Source: Flavobacterium sp. 1355 (GTDB taxonomy: Bacteria > Bacteroidota > Bacteroidia > Flavobacteriales > Flavobacteriaceae). From it: DNA of 64,000 nt. Both the position numbers and the translations under genes were made by a program. Below are positions 56,849 through 64,000 of the stretch, piece after piece (the first letter of the stretch is position 1; every line of letters starts with the position of its first letter). Location of the stretch: the NCBI RefSeq assembly GCF_017833415.1, contig NZ_JAFICC010000012.1, forward strand, positions 62,001 through 126,000, written 5' to 3'. Under the pieces are notes generated by a model. It saw only the letters and a list, made by a program, of their open reading frames with translations. It did no database searches and had not been told where the DNA came from.

Positions 56849-58666
56849 TTAATTTGAGTAGCCATAATCATTGACTAATTTTCTGTTGCTTCCATCAATA
56901 AATACTTTCCAAATTGGCCAGAACTGCCTGTTATCAGGATCCACTCCCAATTTGTAAAGAGAGTTGATTTTAGTGTCTGCAAGCACATCCCATGCATTTG
57001 CTCCTTTGCTATCAACATATAAAGTATAATCTGAACCGGGATTTGTGGTTTCTCCTTTGTTTAAACCATAAATTATCAGTGTTTCGTTATCCGTTTTATA
57101 TTTATAATACAAGTTTACAGGCACAGTTGCATAATCTCCTGTACGATCTTGTAAATCAAACATTTTTTGCTTTGCCTGATCCAATTTAACTTTTAGCAAG
57201 TTCCAGCGAATAAGTGCCTGTTTACGTTCCATTTCTCCTGTAAATTCAAATTTATTCTCCTCTACGATCGCGTTAAACATAGCTTGTTTACTTGTTAGCG
57301 CATTTACATAAGCTTCAACTTTTACTGCATGATCTTCTGCCTTAAATGCTCTTTTTCTTATTTCTTTTAAATACGGAGCTGCTGCACCCGGGCCTTCAAT
57401 CTCATTTGCCGCTTCTGCCGCCATTAACAATACTTCTGCATAACGCATGTAAATTTTATTGACCCCGTCATCATTATCAGAAGTTACAAAACGCGTCATC
57501 CACTCGTAACGATATTTACCAAAATACCAGGTATTTATTGCGCCCAACTCTTGTTTGGCAACATTATTTACAGCTGTACCATATTTGTACGGCACGCAGG
57601 TAACATCTCTTCGGGTGTCTGCCTGATCATAATCGTAAAAAACAAAAGGCAGCGGACCAGCTGTTCCTCCTCTGTTTGCTCCATTACTATGATACTGGTC
57701 TTCTGTCGTATGCTTAACAGCAAAAGTGTATAGCATACGGCCACGGCCTTCTCCAAAAGGAATTTCCCAAAGGGATTCTCCTCCGGCTGTCAACACTTCC
57801 TGATTGTATTTTTTCCAAAAAGATTCAAAAGAAGATTCTAAATGTGCTTGTCCGCTTTCAATAACAGACCGGCACTCATCCAATGCTAATTTATACATAA
57901 GAGGAACTGATAATTGCGGATCATTACTTCTTCTGATTGCATCAGGATATTGCTGATAACCACTGGCAGCCAAAGCTAATCGGGCGCGTAATCCTTTAAC
58001 AAAAGCTTTATTTACACGCTCTGTGCTTTTGGTAGATGCACTTTCATTAGGCCATGGTACCAGAGCAGAAGCTTCTTTCAAATCAGCAAGGATTTGTTTG
58101 TAAATCACATCACGGCTTGATTTTGGCAAATAAAGAGTTTCACTGTTAACTGGCTCAAAACGAGCCGGAACATCTCCCCAGGCCTTAACTAAATCAGCAT
58201 AATAAACTGCTCTTAATGTTAATGCTTCTCCCAGCAAATATCCAATTTCATTTCCCGGTTTAGGATCGCCATATGTACGTAATCCGCGAATACAGATATT
58301 AGCACGTTCTATACCTAAATACATCATAGCCCAGGCATTATTGGTGGTATTCATTTGTGTGTTTTCAGGTTTTGCATCATACGTACATAAGTTAGATGCT
58401 TCACTTACCGTCTGTGAAGAATTGTACCATTCAACATCTGTATTAAGTCCATAAAAAGGAAGAAATCGGCCTCTGTAAGAGTTGGTTTCTGCAAATGCAA
58501 CCTTAATTCCATCTACAGCGCCCTGCGCCAGTCCAACATTAGAAAAAAGTTCTTTTTCTTCGATTGTTGATTTTGCAGGCGCATCTAAATAATCATCTGA
58601 AAATTCCTGACAGGAAGTAAAAAGGCTTGCCATTACAATTCCTGCAATTACTATTTTATATTTCAT
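56849..58666 (-). CDS. SusD/RagB-family glycan-binding lipoprotein
   Basis: A 605-residue surface lipoprotein. The lipobox (IVMASLFTSC, Cys19) precedes QEFSDDYLDAPAKST. Family landmarks are IGYLLGEALTLRAVYYADLVKAWGDVP (in part), the repeated TPR-like helices, INTWYFGKYRYEWMT and IYMRYAEVLLMAAEAANE. It binds sugar chains on the cell surface and hands them to SusC. It starts 20 bases downstream of the SusC stop. The substrate is not stated by the sequence. Confidence 0.95.
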   Translation of the reverse strand: MKYKIVIAGIVMASLFTSCQEFSDDYLDAPAKSTIEEKELFSNVGLAQGAVDGIKVAFAETNSYRGRFLPFYGLNTDVEWYNSSQTVSEASNLCTYDAKPENTQMNTTNNAWAMMYLGIERANICIRGLRTYGDPKPGNEIGYLLGEALTLRAVYYADLVKAWGDVPARFEPVNSETLYLPKSSRDVIYKQILADLKEASALVPWPNESASTKSTERVNKAFVKGLRARLALAASGYQQYPDAIRRSNDPQLSVPLMYKLALDECRSVIESGQAHLESSFESFWKKYNQEVLTAGGESLWEIPFGEGRGRMLYTFAVKHTTEDQYHSNGANRGGTAGPLPFVFYDYDQADTRRDVTCVPYKYGTAVNNVAKQELGAINTWYFGKYRYEWMTRFVTSDNDDGVNKIYMRYAEVLLMAAEAANEIEGPGAAAPYLKEIRKRAFKAEDHAVKVEAYVNALTSKQAMFNAIVEENKFEFTGEMERKQALIRWNLLKVKLDQAKQKMFDLQDRTGDYATVPVNLYYKYKTDNETLIIYGLNKGETTNPGSDYTLYVDSKGANAWDVLADTKINSLYKLGVDPDNRQFWPIWKVFIDGSNRKLVNDYGYSN

Positions 58667-58686
58667 CTTGTGAAAGTTTTATTGAA

Positions 58687-61600
58687 TTAGAAATTAAGGT
58701 TTAAACCAAAAACCAATTGTCTGCTGCGTGGATACGCTGAATAATCAACACCCGGGGTAAGAGGCGTATTCCTTCTCGTGGAAACTTCCGGATCCGGTCC
58801 TGTGTATTTTGTGATTATAAAGACATTACTAGCTGTGAGATAAAATCTTAGTTTTGAAATACCTGTTGCAGAAATGAAGGAATTTGGTGCCGTGTAACCT
58901 AAAGTCAGCGTATTAAGTCTTAAGAAAGAACCATCTTCAACAGCCCAGTCACTAAAAACATAACGACTCATATACGGAGACCACATAGTTGTGTTTGCAT
59001 TAAGCGCTGTCAGAGCATCAGGGTTTGTTACCAACTGCCCTGTTGAAGGATCAAGATTTGTCCATCTTTGTCCATCGGCCATTTCAGAACTTAAATTTCT
59101 ATATTGTGTGTCTGGTGTAGAAGTAGTAAATTCTACTTTGTTTGCATTGTAAACATCATTCCCGATACTCCAGTTAAATGCCGCAGAAAGATCAAAGCCA
59201 TAAGCATTTGCATTCAATATCATTCCACCGGTACTTTTAGGATTTGCATTACCAATTATTTTACGATCGTTGGCATTTACAACTCCATCTGCATTAATAT
59301 CTTTTAATTTCATCATTCCCGGTGTAATAGTTCCTACAACTGTAGAGGCACTTACTACTCCATCTGGATTTCTGGTACCATCAGGCAAAAAATAGGGTTT
59401 TAACGTATATGTTGTTCCACTGTAGGTAAAGTCAGAAACTTCATATCGCCCGTCACTTACATATCCGTACATTAATCCTAAAGGCTGTCCGGCATTTACA
59501 AGAAAATCATTTCCGATTGCAGTAGAAGCCCAGTTGGTTGCCGCACCAAAATCGCTCATCACTCCCAGTGAGTTAATGCGGTTTTTGTTAAATCCTGCAT
59601 TAAAAGATAAATTCAGACCATACTTCGGCGTTTCTAACAATACAAGGTTTAAGGTAGCTTCTACTCCGGTGTTCTGAGTTTCTCCCATATTTCTATATTG
59701 GTAATCATATCCTGACCCCGGAATAGGAAAGTTTATCAGTAAATCTTTAGTTAAATTTTTATAAACCTCAACAGATCCGCTTATTCTGCTTTTAAAAAAA
59801 TCAAAATCTAAACCAGCATTCTGAGTAACCGTAGTTTCCCATTTAAGATCGGGATTGAATAGTGTTTTTTGTGCTGACCAGTAATTATTAACTCCGTTTA
59901 TCCATGGAGTTGCCGTTGATGTAAAATTCTGAAAAGTCTGGCCTGTAGGAATATTGTTGTTCCCCGCCTCACCATAACTTAATCGCAGTTTAAGTGATTC
60001 AATCCAGGAAACATCTTTCAAAAAGCTTTCTTCAGATATTTTCCAGGCTGCTGCTGCTGCCGGAAAAAATCCCCATTTATTATCACCTGCAAATTTACTC
60101 GAACCATCGGCACGGTAGGTCGCTGTAAAAAGATAACGGTCTTTGAAATCGTAGTTTACACGTCCAAAAAAAGATAACAATTTATCATCAGGAAAATAGA
60201 AATTATCAACATACAATGGCGTTCCTTGTGTAGTAAGTTTTTGTGCCAAAGCAAAATCAAAAAACTTAGGAAATCCCTGAATTACGCTAGTCACATCATT
60301 TCTCTTAAAATTGATCATTTCCTCACCAACAAGAATTCTTAGATTATGATTATCACCCAATGATTTCTTGAAATCATAATTAAGCGTATTTGCATTTCTA
60401 AAACGCTTATCAGTTCTGTCGGCCATTGTCAGAGCTGGCATGCCTTGTCGTTCTGCTGCAGGGGCATTGTTTACATAATAGGTAGTACGCCCGTAAAAAC
60501 GATAGTCTAAATAACTATAATTATCTAAACCTAAGTCGGTCTTAAAAACCAGTTTGTCTGTTAACTTCCATGAAAAACTTCCAAGCATATTAAAGTTTTT
60601 TCTAAACTGCTGACGGTTATTGTCTGCAATGGATACAAATGGATTAGTCAAATAATTAGAAAGCGCTTCATCTGTGTTGGTTGTTGTTAAACCCGGCATT
60701 GGAATTGGTGAGTAACCAACGCTGTGTTTTAAACGTGAATCTGCAGACGAAACCTCATTTTGTTCATTTAATCCGCCTCCATTTATCTCTGTATCAGAAT
60801 AACGCATTGTAAAAGAAAGATCTACTTTATCTGAAGCTTTGCTGTTTAACGACAGCGAAAGGTTATTTCTATTAAAATTTGAGCCAACCATAATTGCTTT
60901 TTCATCATAGTGGGCATAATTAAAATTAAAATTTATTTTTTCTGCCCCACCACGTATCGACAAATCACGGCTTTGCACTTCTCCGGTTTTTCCATAAACC
61001 TGCTTTTGCCAATTATTGCCTTTCATTCCTTTATACAAATCATAATCCTGCCATGATCCAAAATACTTTTCGTATGTATTCACATCCTCTTCCAATAGCG
61101 AATATTCATATTGCCATTTAACAAAATCTTCCGGCGATAAAACATCAATTTCTTTTGCCATTTTTTTCATGCCGTAAAACATGTTAAAATTTACTGCAAT
61201 CTTACCGTCTTTACCTTTTTTAGTAGTAACAATGATAACACCATTTGCTCCTCTTGATCCGTAAATCGCTGTAGAAGAAGCGTCTTTTAGTATCGTCATC
61301 GATTCGATATCAGAAGAAGAAATATCGTTAATACTATTTACAGGAAAACCATCAACAATATACAAGGGAGAACTATCCTGAGTCAACGATCCGCCTCCGC
61401 GAATTCTAATTTTAATTTCTGAATCGGGAGAACCTTCTGAAGAAGTAACCTGTACCCCAGCAACTCGCCCTGTAAGAGCTTCTGCTACGTTGGCAACCGG
61501 AATTTTTCTCATATCATTTCCTGACAATGTAGAAACAGCACCTGTTAAATCCGATTTTTTTGTTGTTCCGTATCCCACAACAATAACTTCGTTTAGGTTA

Positions 61601-61929
61601 TTGGAGTCCTCAGAAAGTGTTATATCAATTTTAGATTTGCCTTCAACAGAAATATCTCTTGTTTTAAATCCTATAAATGAAAAACTTAAGATTGCCTTCG
61701 GGTTAGAAACTTTTATTTTGTAACGGCCATCAAAATCAGTAGAAGCAGTGTTCTTTGTTCCTTTCTCTACTATATTTACACCGGGCAAAGACAGTCCCGT
61801 AGCGTCCTTAACCGTTCCTTCAAGTGTTACAGACTGTGCTCTCATTTGCCCGCCCGCGAGCAGACACAATAAGAAAACTACCGTAAAATAACAATTTGCT
61901 CCTTTAACGGATAAATTTTTAAAATTCAT
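58687..61929 (-). CDS. SusC/RagA-family TonB-dependent transporter
   Basis: A 1080-residue outer-membrane transporter. It has a signal peptide (GGQMRAQ), a carboxypeptidase-regulatory-like domain (VTLEGTVKDATGLSLPGVNI in part), the SusC-type box NEVIVVGYGTTKKSDLTGAVS, a plug (VAEALTGRVAGVQV, RIRGGGSL, YIVDGFPVNSI, ILKDASSTAIYGSRGANGVIIVTTKKG in part) and a barrel ending QLVFGLNLNF. With SusD it imports oligosaccharides. It is the first gene of the operon; the leader to the -7 box at 62079-62086 is about 140 nt. Confidence 0.95.
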   Translation of the reverse strand: MNFKNLSVKGANCYFTVVFLLCLLAGGQMRAQSVTLEGTVKDATGLSLPGVNIVEKGTKNTASTDFDGRYKIKVSNPKAILSFSFIGFKTRDISVEGKSKIDITLSEDSNNLNEVIVVGYGTTKKSDLTGAVSTLSGNDMRKIPVANVAEALTGRVAGVQVTSSEGSPDSEIKIRIRGGGSLTQDSSPLYIVDGFPVNSINDISSSDIESMTILKDASSTAIYGSRGANGVIIVTTKKGKDGKIAVNFNMFYGMKKMAKEIDVLSPEDFVKWQYEYSLLEEDVNTYEKYFGSWQDYDLYKGMKGNNWQKQVYGKTGEVQSRDLSIRGGAEKINFNFNYAHYDEKAIMVGSNFNRNNLSLSLNSKASDKVDLSFTMRYSDTEINGGGLNEQNEVSSADSRLKHSVGYSPIPMPGLTTTNTDEALSNYLTNPFVSIADNNRQQFRKNFNMLGSFSWKLTDKLVFKTDLGLDNYSYLDYRFYGRTTYYVNNAPAAERQGMPALTMADRTDKRFRNANTLNYDFKKSLGDNHNLRILVGEEMINFKRNDVTSVIQGFPKFFDFALAQKLTTQGTPLYVDNFYFPDDKLLSFFGRVNYDFKDRYLFTATYRADGSSKFAGDNKWGFFPAAAAAWKISEESFLKDVSWIESLKLRLSYGEAGNNNIPTGQTFQNFTSTATPWINGVNNYWSAQKTLFNPDLKWETTVTQNAGLDFDFFKSRISGSVEVYKNLTKDLLINFPIPGSGYDYQYRNMGETQNTGVEATLNLVLLETPKYGLNLSFNAGFNKNRINSLGVMSDFGAATNWASTAIGNDFLVNAGQPLGLMYGYVSDGRYEVSDFTYSGTTYTLKPYFLPDGTRNPDGVVSASTVVGTITPGMMKLKDINADGVVNANDRKIIGNANPKSTGGMILNANAYGFDLSAAFNWSIGNDVYNANKVEFTTSTPDTQYRNLSSEMADGQRWTNLDPSTGQLVTNPDALTALNANTTMWSPYMSRYVFSDWAVEDGSFLRLNTLTLGYTAPNSFISATGISKLRFYLTASNVFIITKYTGPDPEVSTRRNTPLTPGVDYSAYPRSRQLVFGLNLNF

Positions 61930-62064
61930 AGTTAGTTAATGTTTTAAGTTAGTAATGGATTAGTATAAAGTGGTTTTATTTTAAAAATCTAATAAGTATT
62001 TACAATTATGGTTTCCGTTTTCTTGTAAGAAATACGAAAGTCAGCCAAATTTCTAAAGTAAAAA

Positions 62065-62078
62065 TGTAATCGATTGCA
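62065..62078. promoter_or_regulatory. LacI-type operator candidate 1
   Basis: TGTAATCGATTGCA is a 14-bp palindrome with one mismatch, centred on CG, close to the LacI/CcpA-family operator shape TGWAANCGNTNWCA. On the reverse strand it directly follows the -7 box, so it would cover the transcription start of susC. Confidence 0.6.
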
Positions 62079-62086
62079 CAAACATA
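62079..62086 (-). promoter_or_regulatory. -7 box of the susC operon
   Basis: Reverse strand TATGTTTG, exact TAnnTTTG. The nearest TTG is only 15 bases upstream, so the -33 element is uncertain. The LacI-type palindrome is adjacent. Confidence 0.5.
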
Positions 62087-62250
62087 AAAATTTTTTTGAT
62101 ACAAAAAATTTAAAATCATAAAAAAATCTTAATTAAACTTAATTTTTATAATTATTTACTATTTAAAATAAGTTATGCATAATTTAATAGCTTTATAAAT
62201 ATTAAATATATTTTTATTAATTGTTTAAATATGTGCAATTAATAAAACAT

Positions 62251-62264
62251 AATAATCGATTACA
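62251..62264. promoter_or_regulatory. LacI-type operator candidate 2
   Basis: AATAATCGATTACA contains the perfect 10-bp palindrome TAATCGATTA and shares TAATCGATT and a CA end with candidate 1, about 186 bases away. Confidence 0.5.
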
Positions 62265-62549
62265 TAAAGAAAATTAAAGATTTATCAGGCTTTGTTTATG
62301 TAAGTATTAGAACGCCTTCAGAAAAAATTAAGGGCATTATCGTATTGTTTAAAAAATTAAAAATGATATAAATTCTTTTATTTTTTTTAAACTCAATTAA
62401 GACATCTTATAATGGAATTTGAGGATTTAAAAAATTAGTACTTGATATTTGGGCTTTTACAACAGAAAAACCAACTATTAAATCAAATAATTAACATTCT
62501 ATTAATGTTCTACTTCCCCTATAGATTTTATTATAAACTAAATATAACT

Positions 62550-62558
62550 TACATTTGC
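62550..62558 (+). promoter_or_regulatory. -7 box of metN
   Basis: TACATTTGC, an exact TAnnTTTG, 63 bases before the metN start codon. No TTG is seen at the correct distance. Confidence 0.5.
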
Positions 62559-62621
62559 ATCGAATTTGTGAGCGGATATTTGCTTCGCTTTTAATTTTCA
62601 ATTGATTGCAAAAAATACAAT

Positions 62622-63653
62622 ATGATAGAATTAAAGAATATTACTAAAAAGTTTCATAAAACCGGGAGAGAAATCATTGCTTTGCAGGATGTTTCGGTTC
62701 ATGTCCCTCCTGGAAAAATATTTGGTGTTATCGGAACTTCGGGTGCGGGCAAAAGCACTTTGATACGATGTATAAACCTGCTCGAAAAACCGACTTCTGG
62801 TGATGTGCTTGTAGACGGCAAATCACTATTACAATTGAGTAATTCACAATTAGCAAAAGAAAGAAGACAAATCGGAATGATTTTTCAGCATTTTAATCTT
62901 TTATCTTCAAGGACTGTTTTTGACAATGTTGCTTTTCCTTTAGAATTAGCAGGTGTTTCTAAACCTGATATAAAAAAGCGTGTTCTGGAATTATTAGATT
63001 TAGTTGGACTTTCTGAAAAAATAAATGATTATCCGGCTAGTCTTTCCGGCGGTCAGAAACAGCGTGTTGCCATTGCAAGAACTCTGGCAAACAACCCTAA
63101 AGTTCTTTTGTGTGATGAGGCTACGAGCGCACTTGATCCCGGAACTACCAGATCTATTCTGAATTTATTAAAAGATATTAATAAACGACTAAATATCACT
63201 ATTCTTCTTATTACGCATCAAATGGAAGTGGTAAAAGCCATTTGTGATGAGGTTGCTGTAATCAGTAACGGAAAATTAATTGAACAGGGAACTGTGGGCG
63301 AGATATTTGCAAATCCAAAGAATGAACTTACCCGTGAGTTTATCTCTTCTTCTCTACATATAGAAATCCCGGACTTATATCAGGAACGATTAAAATCTGA
63401 TTATAAAGATGGTTTACATCCTTTATTGCGACTGGAGCTAAACGGAAATTCGGTAAATGAGCCTATTTTAACTCAGGCAGCCATTCAGTTTGGTGTAAAT
63501 GCCAACATTATTACCGCACAAACGGCTTATGCAGGCGATACCAATTTCGGAATTCTTATTGTTGAGTTATCCGGTAGTGAAACACAACATAAGGAAGCAA
63601 TTCGATTTTTTAATGACAAACACGTAAAAACAGAAATATTAGGCTATGTCTGA
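62622..63653 (+). CDS. metN: methionine ABC transporter ATP-binding protein
   Basis: A 343-residue ATPase of the MetNIQ importer for D/L-methionine. Walker A is GTSGAGKST, signature LSGGQKQRVAIAR, Walker B LLCDEATSALDP and H-loop THQMEVV. The C-terminal region (about 265-340) is the NIL/ACT-like domain that binds methionine and gives transport feedback. It overlaps metI by eight bases. metQ should follow beyond the window. Confidence 0.95.
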   Translation: MIELKNITKKFHKTGREIIALQDVSVHVPPGKIFGVIGTSGAGKSTLIRCINLLEKPTSGDVLVDGKSLLQLSNSQLAKERRQIGMIFQHFNLLSSRTVFDNVAFPLELAGVSKPDIKKRVLELLDLVGLSEKINDYPASLSGGQKQRVAIARTLANNPKVLLCDEATSALDPGTTRSILNLLKDINKRLNITILLITHQMEVVKAICDEVAVISNGKLIEQGTVGEIFANPKNELTREFISSSLHIEIPDLYQERLKSDYKDGLHPLLRLELNGNSVNEPILTQAAIQFGVNANIITAQTAYAGDTNFGILIVELSGSETQHKEAIRFFNDKHVKTEILGYV

Positions 63654-64000
63654 ATCTATTATAACACTCTTATTACAAGGAACTTTTGAAACTATTGTAA
63701 TGACTTTTCTAGCCGGATTTTTCGGTTTTTTGCTGGGCCTCCCTTCCGGAATATTATTATTCCTTACCAGAAAAGGTCAGATTCTCGAACATCTATTGTT
63801 TAATCGTGTTCTGTCTGTAATTGTAAATATCTTCAGGTCGATACCGTTTATTATTTTAATTGTATGGATGATTCCTTTTACACGAACTCTGGTCGGAACT
63901 TCAATCGGAGTTAGTGCAGCGTTGGTGCCGCTGAGTATTGGAGCTGCTCCGTTTATTGCAAGATTAGTAGAAAACAGTTTGCTGGGTTTGCCTTCAGGAT
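63646..64000 (+). CDS. metI: methionine ABC transporter permease, 5' part
   Basis: The frame opens at ATG 63646, inside the last codons of metN, and runs to the window edge (118 residues). It begins SESIITLLLQGTFETIVMTF with hydrophobic helices and continues to IPFIILIVWMIPFTRTLVGTSIG and AALVPLSIGAAPFIARLVENSL, typical for MetI. The EAA loop lies just beyond the window edge. Confidence 0.93.
   Translation, partial: MSESIITLLLQGTFETIVMTFLAGFFGFLLGLPSGILLFLTRKGQILEHLLFNRVLSVIVNIFRSIPFIILIVWMIPFTRTLVGTSIGVSAALVPLSIGAAPFIARLVENSLLGLPSG

Larger units (their letters stand above)
61930..62621. other. divergent regulatory gap between susC and metN
   Basis: This 690-base very AT-rich stretch contains no credible gene or tRNA. 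It carries two LacI-type palindromes (62065-62078, 62251-62264), a reverse -7 box (62079-62086) and a forward -7 box (62550-62558). No hairpin riboswitch was recognised before metN. Confidence 0.6.

Noticed and set aside
62381..62621. SAM-type riboswitch ahead of metN
   Set aside because: No conserved stems or the core of a SAM riboswitch were recognised; a plain -7 box is present.

Overview
The window looks like a chromosomal segment of a Flavobacterium-type member of the Bacteroidota. The supporting signs are AT-rich DNA, promoters of the form TTG-N19-TAnnTTTG, almost no Shine-Dalgarno sequences, a SusC/SusD pair, a T9SS C-terminal sorting domain, several PorT-like outer-membrane beta-barrels, DUF4252, DUF4290 and DUF5686 proteins, and a 6S-Flavo-like RNA between zapA and rny. 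No phage, insertion sequence, CRISPR array or rRNA operon was seen.

Layout. 0-9 kb: the 5' end of an S41 peptidase lipoprotein, an ECF sigma factor with a probable membrane anti-sigma protein and two DUF4252 proteins, a YiaA-like membrane protein, a secreted M43-like metalloprotease, a lipoprotein, carB and rpmH. 9-27 kb: a TPR membrane protein, a hydrolase, a GNAT protein, an ABC-F ATPase, a GlmU-like protein, rpmE type B, a DUF4199 / glycosyltransferase / phosphosugar mutase / ABC exporter run, a DUF2971 protein, an EF-hand-like lipoprotein, and a TonB receptor paired with an M23 peptidase. 27-37 kb: a coiled-coil protein, zapA, 6S RNA and rny, then a PAS histidine kinase, xerD, six consecutive outer-membrane barrel genes on the minus strand and a seventh on the plus strand next to aroQ. 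37-50 kb: a DUF5686 protein, a cation efflux transporter, a DUF493-DUF4290-murA operon, an esterase, an AAA ATPase, recQ-fmt and HU. 50-55 kb: YqgE, a class IV aminotransferase, a START-like protein, tRNA-Met, and a patch of small poorly known genes. 55-64 kb: a three-gene SusC-SusD-DUF5123 polysaccharide operon read toward the left, then metN and the start of metI.

Two things stand out. First, the barrel genes between xerD and aroQ are separate transcription units, almost all with their own -7 box and closely similar terminators; they differ most in a last surface loop that is acidic. Second, many intergenic gaps carry short-period arrays or palindromes of several families: 8-bp CTAAG units, 7-bp GATTTTA or AGTTAGA units, CACTAATT units, and TGTCA..GAGCGAA ends. 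They are concentrated at gene 3' ends, and two of the 8-bp arrays run into the stop codon of a minus-strand gene. MurA carries Asp where the fosfomycin-target Cys normally lies, and CarB ends before the allosteric domain. Two LacI-type palindromes lie upstream of susC, one of them abutting a -7 box. All function calls are from reading the sequence and family knowledge; no database search was run.
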